Assembly: GCA_902594145.1 (NCBI GenBank)
Contig: CACJLA010000001.1
Coordinates: forward strand, 228,543-292,542
Reading direction: 5' to 3'
Source: an uncultured Alphaproteobacteria bacterium
GTDB taxonomy: Bacteria > Pseudomonadota > Alphaproteobacteria > HIMB59
DNA: 64,000 nt
Part shown: positions 1-8,206 of the stretch, piece after piece
Layout of the letters: each line of letters starts with the position of its first letter
How positions within the stretch are numbered: the stretch's first letter is position 1
Translations under genes and position numbers: made by a program
The notes under the pieces: generated by a model
The model's input: the letters and a program-made list of their open reading frames with translations, nothing else
Told to the model about the DNA's origin: nothing
The model's database searches: none

Positions 1-805
1 GATTACTACATTCTTGAAGCCATGGATTTGTTCTTGGGCCGGACACCAATAGACGAGTCTCGAACCACTCACCTCCACTTTCAATGTTAACCTTATGCAT
101 ATAAGACCAAAGTTCTTCCTCCGTCATTCCAGCATGTAATTTTTCTTTCATCAGCCACATTCCTTTTTCAGCTGTTTCTATAGAGGCCTTCATGCATACT
201 AACTCATCTTCTGATTTTATTGACCTTGCAGTTTCAACAATTTTTTGAGCATTTAATATTTCAACATTAAATTGCTTAAGAAGCATTTGAATTCCAACAG
301 GGTCAGATACATCAATAGCTAGTCTGTTGTTATTAGGAGAATGCTCACGCATTAAATCTTGAACAATACCAGCCCAGTGTTTTGCATTTTTATCGACAAA
401 ATTATTTGCAGAAAAAAAATCCCAACTTACAACTTCTCTGATTTCATCAATTGTACAGAGGTGACTAGAGAGGTGTTCACTTTTTGGGTAATCAAATAAA
501 ATTACCTTGTTGTCTGCAGAAATAAACACAAAACGAACCAGTTCATGCATTGTAAATAAGCTCATATTTCTGCTATCAGTTGCATATCTAATATTAATGG
601 GATCAAATAAAATACAAGCTCCCACATTATTTAAACGAAGTTGTTCTTGCACCCTGTTTAATCGGTACATTCTCAGACGGTCAAAATCTATCTTATCTTC
701 ATAAAGCCGAGGTTTATAAATTTGATTTTGATAATTTTGGTTAATAGGTTCGAGATACTTTGGTCCAATTTTACGATCTGCGAATTTGCTGGAAAAATTA
801 CTCAT
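1..805 (-). CDS. M24 family metallopeptidase-like protein, DddP-related (3' part beyond window)
   Basis: This ORF is absent from the supplied track because it runs off the left edge. I read it from an ATG at 803-805 on the minus strand, and it stays open to base 1, giving 268 codons. The N-terminal creatinase-like domain has FDPINIRYATDSRNMSLF, and near the edge comes GGEWFETRLLVSGPRTNPW followed by LQECS. Both are characteristic of the M24 group that includes the DMSP lyase DddP and its non-lyase 'Xaa-Pro peptidase-like' relatives. The metal-binding catalytic half lies outside the window, so lyase and peptidase cannot be separated. The ECS ending looks closer to the non-DddP relatives than to the ECG of DddP as I recall it. 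It lies 14 nt downstream of the methyltransferase on the same strand, next to BHMT and Rieske genes, which fits methylated-osmolyte metabolism. Confidence 0.82.
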   Translation of the reverse strand, partial: MSNFSSKFADRKIGPKYLEPINQNYQNQIYKPRLYEDKIDFDRLRMYRLNRVQEQLRLNNVGACILFDPINIRYATDSRNMSLFTMHELVRFVFISADNKVILFDYPKSEHLSSHLCTIDEIREVVSWDFFSANNFVDKNAKHWAGIVQDLMREHSPNNNRLAIDVSDPVGIQMLLKQFNVEILNAQKIVETARSIKSEDELVCMKASIETAEKGMWLMKEKLHAGMTEEELWSYMHKVNIESGGEWFETRLLVSGPRTNPWLQECSN

Positions 806-819
806 TGATAAACATTAAT

Positions 820-1914
820 TTATTTTATTTTTTTTTCAAACCTCATCATATTATCTTTAAAGTTTAAAGAGAGTTTTTTCGCACTACTACTGATTTTATC
901 CAAAAATTTAACATTTATATTAATCTTATTTTGCTCATTTTCTGATATTTGACCTACATAAGTAATGGCATTCCATAGTCCTAGTGAATTCATGGGAGAA
1001 AATTTTCTTTTTGAAGAAAGAGATATATTTAGGAAAGAGAAAAAGAAACTCGATATATTTACTTTGTATTTTTTTGAAAATTCAGGAATATTTTGTGAGA
1101 TAGTTTTTATAAAAGCTTTTGGGTCATTAAATTGAAATGGATTAATTTTAGGAAAAAATTGTTTTAATATTTTTTTCGTAAAATCATTTCCTGATGAGTA
1201 GATAAAAAATAGTTGCCCTTTTAAATCTAACATCCTTATCAATGGTAATAACACCAGATTCAAAGTTCTTTGATAGGGCGATCTCAATCGAAAGGCCTGT
1301 GAGGCTATAATAAAGTCATAAACCTTGGGGACATCAGTTAATTTTTTAGGAATTAAATGAATTAAAGGTATTTTTTGATCTTTTCTATAAATAACCATAA
1401 AGCTTTTATGTTTAGGTCGTAATATTGTAGAAGATGTATCTTCTTTTATCTCCCAATTTTTTTTAATGACATCACTCATATTCATCAGCTGCTGATTAAA
1501 ACTAAAACTAGAGTTCCCTGAGAGTTCTTTTTTTATAAGCTTACAATCTTTAAACTCTTTCTCATGGATATCTTTGTAAGAGGCATTTGTGATACAAAAA
1601 ACTAAATTTTTATGTTCATAGAACCGATAACCTAAAAAAGCTAGTAAGCTATTGATATCATCAATACTTATTTCTTTTCCTACAACAATAATAGGGTCTT
1701 CGGGAAATTTCTCGTGAGCAGCAGATAAAAGAGTAGAGATTACACTCCCATCACCAGTTCCAGCGTCAAAAATTCTAAAAGCATCTTTGGTTATCTTTGA
1801 TTTTTTTATGTATTTTGCGAGTTCAAAAGCAATTTTACTTTTCTCATTTGTTGAATTGACGAAAGATAAATATTTATCCCTTGAGTCGAAAAAATCCGCT
1901 TTTTTTGCCCCCAC
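820..1914 (-). CDS. Class I SAM-dependent methyltransferase-like protein
   Basis: The 364-residue protein has a glycine-rich SAM-binding motif I near residue 48 (FDAGTGDGSVISTLL) after a short N-terminal helix, as in Rossmann-fold class I methyltransferases. I do not recognise the subfamily or substrate; the central and C-terminal parts are lysine- and phenylalanine-rich with no obvious second domain. The start is GTG (1912-1914), supported by AGGAGAG about 8 nt upstream. It is divergent from the BHMT gene across 95 nt that must hold promoters for both directions, and it is followed by the M24 gene, so those two probably form one transcript. A role in methyl transfer linked to the neighbouring betaine-type genes is inference from position only. 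Confidence 0.7.
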   Translation of the reverse strand: MGAKKADFFDSRDKYLSFVNSTNEKSKIAFELAKYIKKSKITKDAFRIFDAGTGDGSVISTLLSAAHEKFPEDPIIVVGKEISIDDINSLLAFLGYRFYEHKNLVFCITNASYKDIHEKEFKDCKLIKKELSGNSSFSFNQQLMNMSDVIKKNWEIKEDTSSTILRPKHKSFMVIYRKDQKIPLIHLIPKKLTDVPKVYDFIIASQAFRLRSPYQRTLNLVLLPLIRMLDLKGQLFFIYSSGNDFTKKILKQFFPKINPFQFNDPKAFIKTISQNIPEFSKKYKVNISSFFFSFLNISLSSKRKFSPMNSLGLWNAITYVGQISENEQNKININVKFLDKISSSAKKLSLNFKDNMMRFEKKIK

Positions 1915-2009
1915 TGTTGCTCTCCTAAACCTTTAATATCCTATCTTTTTTTAAACTAGAAATGGATTTATTTCCATAATAGAGTTTTATTCATTAAGAG
2001 GAGAGCTTT

Positions 2010-3080
2010 ATGGATTTAATTCAAAGATTAGACAAGGGCCCAGTTTTGTGTGCTGAGGGTTATTTATTTGAAATGGAAAAAAGGGGCTATTTACAGGCAG
2101 GCGCCTTCGTACCAGAAGTAGTTTTAGAGCATCCTGAAGTGGTCACCCAGCTTCATCGAGAATTTATTAGAGCAGGCAGTGATGTTGTTCAAGCGTTCAC
2201 ATATTATGGTCATCGTGAAAAGCTTCGATTGATTGGTAAAGAGGAACTACTTGAACCACTTCAATTAAATGCTTTAAAAATTGCAAAAGATGCTGCAAAT
2301 GAATTTCCTGATTTAGATTTAATGATCGCAGGAGATGTTGCTAACACGAATATATATGATCCCAATAATAAATCCTCATTAGTTGAAGTAGAGAAGATGT
2401 ATGAAGAACAAATTGGCTGGGCAAAGGATGCAGGCGTGGACTTTGTTGTAGCTGAAACAATTCAATGGACTGGTGAAGCGTTGATTGCTCTTAAAAAAAT
2501 AAAAGAGGCAGGATTAATAGCAGTGGTAAATTTAGCTATACCAGCAAATGACCTTACAAGAGATAATGATACCCCGGAGGATGCTTGTAAAAAGTTTGAA
2601 GATAATGGCGCTGAGGTTGTGGGCTTAAATTGTTTTAGAGGACCTTACCATACAATGAAACATTTAATTAAAATACGTGAAAAAGTATCTTGTCATGTTG
2701 CAGGGTTGCCAGTTCCAGTTAGAACTACTGATGAATTTCCCGTTTGGTTTTCTTTGCCAGATGAGGGCTGTGATTGTATTCCTAATAACAGACCTTTTCC
2801 TGTCGGCATTGATAATCTTTACTGTAATCGATATGAAATGGCAGAGTTTGCCAAAGATTGTCAAAGCAAAAATATTAATTTCATTGGAGTATGCTGTGGG
2901 GCAGCCCCACACCATGTAAGAGAAATGGCTGTGGCTTTAGGTCGTAAACCTATCTCCTACAAATATTATCCTGACATGAGCAAACATTTTATCTTAGGTA
3001 CAGATAAAACTTTAAGTAGTATTAATACTCAGCATAAAGATAAGTATAAAGCTGAAGAGAAGTGGCTACCCAAAGGGTAG
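2010..3080 (+). CDS. Betaine-homocysteine S-methyltransferase family protein
   Basis: The 356-residue cytoplasmic protein belongs to the zinc-dependent homocysteine S-methyltransferase family (TIM barrel). All three zinc-binding cysteines can be placed: Cys208 in GLNCFRG and Cys295-Cys296 in GVCCGAAPHH, with spacing like animal BHMT. Family members move a methyl group from glycine betaine, or in some bacteria from proline or hydroxyproline betaine, DMSP or S-methylmethionine, to homocysteine to make methionine. It starts at ATG with an AAGAGGAG Shine-Dalgarno sequence and opens a four-gene plus-strand run with an FAD oxidase, a DHDPS-family lyase and a Rieske oxygenase. That company points to a quaternary amine such as a betaine as methyl donor, but the exact donor cannot be read from sequence. 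Confidence 0.88.
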   Translation: MDLIQRLDKGPVLCAEGYLFEMEKRGYLQAGAFVPEVVLEHPEVVTQLHREFIRAGSDVVQAFTYYGHREKLRLIGKEELLEPLQLNALKIAKDAANEFPDLDLMIAGDVANTNIYDPNNKSSLVEVEKMYEEQIGWAKDAGVDFVVAETIQWTGEALIALKKIKEAGLIAVVNLAIPANDLTRDNDTPEDACKKFEDNGAEVVGLNCFRGPYHTMKHLIKIREKVSCHVAGLPVPVRTTDEFPVWFSLPDEGCDCIPNNRPFPVGIDNLYCNRYEMAEFAKDCQSKNINFIGVCCGAAPHHVREMAVALGRKPISYKYYPDMSKHFILGTDKTLSSINTQHKDKYKAEEKWLPKG

Positions 3081-3097
3081 TAACTATTTAGAGTGTT

Positions 3098-4435
3098 TTG
3101 ACTACTTATTCATCTAGCAAATTCCCATCAGAAATCGGCGAAAATGGCTGGTTGAAAACAAGTGATAGTCAATATTTTGCCCCCACTCTTGATCGAGATC
3201 ACACCTGTGACTGGCTTGTTATTGGTAGTGGCTTTGCAGGAATATCTGCTGCAAAACGACTAACAGAGCTTCGTAGTGGAGACAAAATAATTCTAATTGA
3301 TGCGATTGGTATTGGTGAAGGAGCAGCAGGCCAGAATAGTGGTTTCATGATCGATGTTCCTCATAATATAAATGCAAAAGGCGATTATCTAAGTTCAATT
3401 AAAAAAGATAAAGACTCAATTTCTCTAAATCGTGAGGCTATAGAATTTTCATCACATATGGTTGAAGAGTACGATATTCCCCAAAGTGTTTATAATAAGA
3501 TTGGAAAGTTAAATGGTGCAGCAACACCCAAAGGTATTTCTTTCAATAAAGATTATAAAAAACAATTAGAGGCATTAGGAGAGGATTATCATTCTTTGGA
3601 TTCCAAACAGATGTCTGAAATTACTGGTTCCAATTATTATGAACAAGGAATTTATACTCCTGGAACAATTCTAATTCAGCCTGCTGAATATATCAAAAGA
3701 ATAGTTGAAAGACTCAGTGATAAAATCAAAGTTTTTCAAAATAGTCCTATAAAAAAAATTGAAAAAAAAAATAATAGTTGGGACGCCTATACTTCTCAAG
3801 GAAAAATAATTTCTAAAAATATTATTTTTGCAGTTAATGGGCATATAACAAATTTTGGATTTTACAAAAATCAACTTATTCATATTTTTACTTACTCCTC
3901 TCTTACTAAAAAATTTGATGATAGTATTTTAAAAAGTGACCCCTCATGGGGTTTGACCTCTTCAAATCCTATTGGCACCACTGTTAGAAAAATTAAGGTT
4001 AGTGAAAATCAATCTAGACTTCTCATTAGGAATACTTGGAGATGCCGCCAAAATCTTGAGTCACTTAATTCTGATTTTGAGAACTCCTGTCAAAAACACC
4101 GAAAAAGTTTTATAGGACGCTTTCCTAATTTAAATGAAATACCATTTGAGTTTAGTTGGGGAGGGCGAGTTTGTCTTTCTTTAAACGGCGCTCCTGCTTT
4201 TGGTGAGTTAGATGAAAATCTCTTTTCTGCTTGTTGTTCAAATGGATTGGGAACAGTTAAAGGAACCTTGGCAGGAAAACTAATCATTGATAAGGCATGT
4301 AAATCAAATTCATCTCAACTTGATAAGTATGAAAATATTGAAAAACCATCTATTTTGCCGCCTAATTTTTTAACCCAAATAGGGGCAAACTTAAGAATTA
4401 AATCTCGAGAAATGACAGCTGGTAGGGATTTATAA
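3098..4435 (+). CDS. FAD-dependent oxidoreductase, DAO family
   Basis: The 445-residue protein has an N-terminal dinucleotide-binding fold around residue 40 (WLVIGSGFAGISAAKRL) followed by GAAGQNSGFM, the usual layout of the D-amino-acid oxidase/PuuB/OrdL group. A C-terminal glycine-rich FAD region (CCSNGLGTVKGTLAGKL) is intact. Such enzymes oxidise secondary or N-methylated amines (sarcosine, N-methylproline, D-hydroxyproline, gamma-glutamylputrescine) to imines. The start is TTG at 3098 with only a weak GAG-type ribosome site, 17 nt after the BHMT stop, so translation is probably coupled to BHMT. Its place between BHMT and a Rieske oxygenase suggests action on a partially demethylated amine; the substrate is inferred only. 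Confidence 0.83.
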   Translation: MTTYSSSKFPSEIGENGWLKTSDSQYFAPTLDRDHTCDWLVIGSGFAGISAAKRLTELRSGDKIILIDAIGIGEGAAGQNSGFMIDVPHNINAKGDYLSSIKKDKDSISLNREAIEFSSHMVEEYDIPQSVYNKIGKLNGAATPKGISFNKDYKKQLEALGEDYHSLDSKQMSEITGSNYYEQGIYTPGTILIQPAEYIKRIVERLSDKIKVFQNSPIKKIEKKNNSWDAYTSQGKIISKNIIFAVNGHITNFGFYKNQLIHIFTYSSLTKKFDDSILKSDPSWGLTSSNPIGTTVRKIKVSENQSRLLIRNTWRCRQNLESLNSDFENSCQKHRKSFIGRFPNLNEIPFEFSWGGRVCLSLNGAPAFGELDENLFSACCSNGLGTVKGTLAGKLIIDKACKSNSSQLDKYENIEKPSILPPNFLTQIGANLRIKSREMTAGRDL

Positions 4436-4492
4436 AAGAAATGATAACCAATTATGATACATTGGATAGCTAAACAAGGAGATTACGGGAAA

Positions 4493-5392
4493 GTGACTAT
4501 TTTAAAAGGTATCTATGGAGCTATGTGTACCCCATTCCAAGATAGCGGAGAGGGAATAGATCTAAAGCGTTACCACTTTCATATTGATGATTTATTAGAA
4601 GCGGGTGTACATGGTTTAGTCTTATGTTCTGGCACAGGTGAATACGCTTATCTAACAGATGATGAGAAACAAACTTTAATTACAGAGGGTGTAAAACATA
4701 TTAATGGCAGGTGCCCTACGATAGCACAAACTACTGCACTTAGTACTAATGAGTGTATCAACAAAGCAAGGGCTGCAGAAGATGCAGGTGCAACTGCAAT
4801 TATGGTTATGCCGCCTTTTCTAGAACCGCCCTCAGAACTTGGAGTTATTTATCACTATGAGGCTATAGCAAAAGCAGTGAGAATTCCTATCGTAATGTAT
4901 AATGTTCCACAGCAAGCCGCACCCCTCACCGAAGACACTTATCGTAAATTATTAGCAATAGAAAATTTAGATTATATTAAAGACAGTTCAGGAGACTTTT
5001 TAAATTTGCAAAAATTTACCAAGACTGGAGGAAGAGTTTTCTGTGGTATAGACTCCTTTGCACCATTTGCATTAATGAGTGGATGTACAGGGATGATTTG
5101 GGGAGCTGTAAATTTTATGCCCCATGAATGTGTTAATCTATTTAATTTAATAGAAGAAAAAAAATATCAAGAAGCTATGGATCTATGGAAATTGATGGAG
5201 CCAGTCTGTTTATGGCTAGGAGGAAATAGACACGATGTGGACTACCTTACTGGGATTAAAGCAGCAGCGAATTTATCAGGTAGAGACATGGGACCACCCC
5301 GTAAACCCCTATTGAATGTAGCAGCATCTGCACGCCATGATTTAAGAATTGCTATGTCAAAACTACCCATAAACCATATAGATTTAACGTGA
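4493..5392 (+). CDS. DHDPS/NAL-family aldolase or deaminase (DapA superfamily)
   Basis: This is a TIM-barrel Schiff-base lyase. From the chosen start it has 299 residues, normal for the family. It shows the GTGEYAYLT loop, Tyr136 in YNVPQQA and the Schiff-base lysine Lys163 in YIKDSSGD. The loop after Tyr (NVPQQA) lacks the NVPxRT arginine that grips the carboxylate in true DapA, so lysine biosynthesis is unlikely. The track start at 4454 has no ribosome site; the GTG at 4493 follows AAGGAG by 11 nt and sits just before the conserved GIYGAMCTPF, so I prefer it. In the betaine-type operon it could be a pyrroline-hydroxycarboxylate deaminase (HypD-like) or a keto-acid aldolase; this is inference. 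Confidence 0.85.
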   Translation: MTILKGIYGAMCTPFQDSGEGIDLKRYHFHIDDLLEAGVHGLVLCSGTGEYAYLTDDEKQTLITEGVKHINGRCPTIAQTTALSTNECINKARAAEDAGATAIMVMPPFLEPPSELGVIYHYEAIAKAVRIPIVMYNVPQQAAPLTEDTYRKLLAIENLDYIKDSSGDFLNLQKFTKTGGRVFCGIDSFAPFALMSGCTGMIWGAVNFMPHECVNLFNLIEEKKYQEAMDLWKLMEPVCLWLGGNRHDVDYLTGIKAAANLSGRDMGPPRKPLLNVAASARHDLRIAMSKLPINHIDLT

Positions 5393-5411
5393 TCGTAAAA
5401 AAGAATTAATA

Positions 5412-6602
5412 ATGAGAGAACTTGAAGTTGACCAAAATGATATTGATCAAAACTATGTATCTATCCTTCAAAAATTAAAGCAATGTATTAAACCAATACA
5501 CGAAGCAAAAGGCATCCCTAATGAATATTATACTAAAACTGAATATTTTGATTTAGAGAAAGAAATTCTTTTTAACAAAGGTTGGTTTGCCGTAGGCTTC
5601 GTTAAAGACCTACCTCAACTTGGCTCTGTTAAACCGGTCAACTATTTTAAAAATCCTCTTTTATTAATTCGTAGTATCCAAGATAAAAAAATACGAGTTT
5701 TTCAAAATGTATGTCGACATCGAGGTATGACCCTCATTAAAGACCCCAAAGTTCTGAAGGGAGCAATTCGCTGTCCTTACCATTCTTGGTGCTACAAGCA
5801 AACTGGAGAAGTTGTTGCCACCCCTCATATTGGAGGGCCAGGTTATAATTATCACTCCGATATTAATAAAAGTGAATTATCATTAATTGAGGTTCGCTCT
5901 CACGTTTGGAGAGATGTAATATTTGTGAATCCTGATGGGAGGGCGAAACCCTTTGAAGAGGTTCATAAATCTTTATTAGAACGATGGTCCTCTTTTGATC
6001 AACCTATGCATTCAGATATGAGCGACTCATCTTTTGAGCTTGAGGTCAAAACTAATTGGAAACTAGCAGTCGAAAATTATTTAGAGTCCTACCACCTCCC
6101 TTGGATTCACCCAGGTTTAAATAGTTATTCCAAGTTAGAGGATCATGAAAATATTGTTAAATATGATCATTATTCTGGACAAGTTAGTAATAAATATATT
6201 CCAAGATATTCAACAGGAAAACAATTTCAAAATTTTAAAAATTTAAGCTCTGAATGGAACAGCAAAGGAGAATATATTGTTTTATTTCCAAATTTAATAT
6301 TGGGTGTTCAAAAAGATCATGTTTTTAATCTCATTATTGAGCCAATTGGGTGTGATCAAATCAAAGAGCATGTTGAAATCTATTATTCAGACCCTTCTAT
6401 GTTGTCTGATGAATATCAGCAAACACGCTTAGAGAATACTAAGCTTTGGAGAACCGTATTTGAAGAAGATATTTTTGTAGTAGAGGGAATGCAGCAAGGC
6501 CGTTATGCGGAAGACTTTGATGGAGGGCGCTTTTCACCAGTAATGGATGAGCCAACTCATGTCTTTCACGATTGGTACGCTAGAAAGATGTTAAAAGTTT
6601 AG
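5412..6602 (+). CDS. Rieske non-heme iron oxygenase, alpha subunit
   Basis: The 396-residue protein has the full Rieske [2Fe-2S] signature: Cys101 and His103 in CRHRG, and Cys121 and His124 in CPYHSW. The mononuclear iron site is visible as His228 and His233 in NYLESYHLPWIH, with a likely third ligand Asp353 in FEEDIF. This layout matches the ring-hydroxylating oxygenase group that includes the quaternary-amine N-demethylases (GbcA, CntA, stachydrine demethylase). It is the last gene of the BHMT-DAO-DHDPS run, 19 nt after the lyase. No reductase lies in this operon; the FNR-like gene at 7161 is a possible electron source but belongs to a different transcript. N-demethylation of a betaine is the most economical inference; aromatic substrates are less likely in this setting. 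Confidence 0.88.
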   Translation: MRELEVDQNDIDQNYVSILQKLKQCIKPIHEAKGIPNEYYTKTEYFDLEKEILFNKGWFAVGFVKDLPQLGSVKPVNYFKNPLLLIRSIQDKKIRVFQNVCRHRGMTLIKDPKVLKGAIRCPYHSWCYKQTGEVVATPHIGGPGYNYHSDINKSELSLIEVRSHVWRDVIFVNPDGRAKPFEEVHKSLLERWSSFDQPMHSDMSDSSFELEVKTNWKLAVENYLESYHLPWIHPGLNSYSKLEDHENIVKYDHYSGQVSNKYIPRYSTGKQFQNFKNLSSEWNSKGEYIVLFPNLILGVQKDHVFNLIIEPIGCDQIKEHVEIYYSDPSMLSDEYQQTRLENTKLWRTVFEEDIFVVEGMQQGRYAEDFDGGRFSPVMDEPTHVFHDWYARKMLKV

Positions 6603-6697
6603 AATGACTTTTGATACATGAATTCTTCTAGGCATCTTAGAAGCCGTTCTAGCAATTACTATTATGCTCTACAAATATAATAAAAAAAATAATTTAT

Positions 6698-7081
6698 TTA
6701 TTTTTTTAATTCAAACCCTGCTTTTACCCAAGCATTTGTTCCACCAGATAAGTTAGAGACATCTTTATAACCCATATCTTGAAGAGTTTTAGTTGATAAA
6801 GTTCCTTGACCACCCACTCCACAATAAACGACAATTTTTTTCTCAGGATCAAGCTCATCTTTTCTGAGAGGGTTGTCTGGTCTTTGATCAGCGTGAAATT
6901 CCAACATGTCTCTTGGAACATGAACTGATCCTTCTATTTGACCTTCAACCTCGATGGCATCTTTTGATCGAACATCAACAAGGATAATTTCTTCATTATC
7001 TAATTGCTGTTTTAATTCTTCTGGACTCACTGATTTGATTTCAGCATTTGCTTCATCTAAAAGCTCTGGAAAAGTCTTCAT
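6698..7081 (-). CDS. Rhodanese-like domain protein
   Basis: This is a single-domain rhodanese of 127 residues with the VDVRS entry motif, the IEGSVHVP strand and the active-site cysteine in VVYCGVGGQG, followed by GGTNAWVKAG. The family carries sulfur as a persulfide for thiosulfate detoxification or sulfur transfer. The loop after the cysteine (CGVGGQG) lacks the arginine common in thiosulfate sulfurtransferases, so another acceptor or a regulatory role is possible. The gene is monocistronic, convergent with the Rieske gene and divergent from the FNR-like gene across 79 nt. A GAGGAG-type ribosome site precedes the ATG. There is no signal peptide, so it should be cytoplasmic. Confidence 0.87.
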   Translation of the reverse strand: MKTFPELLDEANAEIKSVSPEELKQQLDNEEIILVDVRSKDAIEVEGQIEGSVHVPRDMLEFHADQRPDNPLRKDELDPEKKIVVYCGVGGQGTLSTKTLQDMGYKDVSNLSGGTNAWVKAGFELKK

Positions 7082-7160
7082 TTATTCATTTCTCCTCAAT
7101 AACTATTGATAATATATAACTGTTTGATCTTAAATTTAATATATTACTATAATATAAGAC

Positions 7161-8195
7161 ATGAATACTATTGTAAATCCAGGATCTAGTCACGAAACAG
7201 ATGTAGTGATAATTGGTGCTGGTCCTTGCGGTCTTTTCCAAGTATTTGAGCTGGGCCTTTTAGATATGAAATCTCATCTCATTGACAATCTAGACAAGAT
7301 TGGTGGACAATGTGCTGAGCTTTATCCTGATAAGAACTTATATGATATTCCAAGCAGACCAGCTATCACGGGCCAAGAGTTAACCGATGATTTAATTAAA
7401 CAAGCTGAACCTTTCAACCCTACTTATCACCTAAACCAATTAACCTCAAAAATTGAAATTAATGAAAATGATATTTTAGTAGAAACAGATAAAGGCACCT
7501 CAATTAAGTGCAAGTCTGTCGTTATTGCTGCCGGGGCAGGAAGCTTTGTTCCAAGGAAACTTCCAGCAGAAGGTGCTGATCAATTAGAAAATAAGAATAT
7601 CTTTTACTCAGTCAAAAAAAGAACAGACTTTCAAGACAAGAATATTTTAATTATTGGTGGAGGTGACTCCGCTTTAGATTATGTTATGGGATTTCAAGGT
7701 ATCGCTAAAAAAGTATCACTGGTTCATAGAAGAAAAGAATTTAAAGGTGTCCAAGACTCAGTAAATAAAGTTATGTCATTGGTTGATAAGGGTGAGGTAA
7801 GCTTCAATATGGGAAGCCTTAAAAAAGTTACTCTCAATGAAAATGGTAAAGTAACAGCAACTCTTGATGATGATAAAATAATTAATGACATTGATGCAAT
7901 ATTTCCATTTTTTGGTTTAAAAATAGAATTAGGCCCAATCGCAGAGTGGGGATTAAACTTAGAAAAGAATCATATTTCTGTTAACACAGAAAACTTCGAA
8001 ACTTCAGTACCGAAAATTTTTGCTGTGGGAGATATTTGTATTTACCCTGGTAAGTTAAAATTGATATTAAGTGGTTTTCATGAAGCTGCACTTGCTGCAA
8101 AAAAAATGTTTGAGTACTGTCATAGTGATAAAAAGTATGTTTTTAGGTACACTACCTCCTCAAGCGATCTCCAAAAAAAACTTGGAGTTAAGTAA
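7161..8195 (+). CDS. Ferredoxin-NADP+ reductase type (YumC/TrxB-like) flavoprotein
   Basis: The 344-residue protein has an FAD-binding site at the N-terminus (DVVIIGAGPCGLFQVFELG), the GGQCAELYP region, an internal NAD(P)H site (ILIIGGGDSALDY) and the C-terminal FAD contact FAVGDICIYPGKLKLI. There is no redox-active CxxC in the NADPH domain, so it is a thioredoxin-reductase-like ferredoxin-NADP reductase and not a thioredoxin reductase. It moves electrons between NADPH and ferredoxin or flavodoxin. It is divergent from the rhodanese gene, and a secreted dehydrogenase follows 11 nt later. It might reduce the neighbouring Rieske oxygenase, but such FNRs are usually housekeeping enzymes, so that link is speculative. 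Confidence 0.88.
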   Translation: MNTIVNPGSSHETDVVIIGAGPCGLFQVFELGLLDMKSHLIDNLDKIGGQCAELYPDKNLYDIPSRPAITGQELTDDLIKQAEPFNPTYHLNQLTSKIEINENDILVETDKGTSIKCKSVVIAAGAGSFVPRKLPAEGADQLENKNIFYSVKKRTDFQDKNILIIGGGDSALDYVMGFQGIAKKVSLVHRRKEFKGVQDSVNKVMSLVDKGEVSFNMGSLKKVTLNENGKVTATLDDDKIINDIDAIFPFFGLKIELGPIAEWGLNLEKNHISVNTENFETSVPKIFAVGDICIYPGKLKLILSGFHEAALAAKKMFEYCHSDKKYVFRYTTSSSDLQKKLGVK

Positions 8196-8206
8196 TTTTA
8201 TTCTCA

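Noticed and set aside
507-704. 65-residue plus-strand ORF in the track
   Set aside because: It is antisense to the DddP-related M24 gene that runs off the left edge and has no ribosome site or recognisable motif.
4454-4492. 13-residue N-terminal extension of the DHDPS-family gene in the track
   Set aside because: It has no ribosome site, while AAGGAG precedes the GTG at 4493, which also fits the family N-terminus.
6625-6643. CTTCTA/TAGAAG hairpin after the Rieske gene as a terminator
   Set aside because: Only a 6-bp AT-rich stem with no T-run after it; too weak to call.
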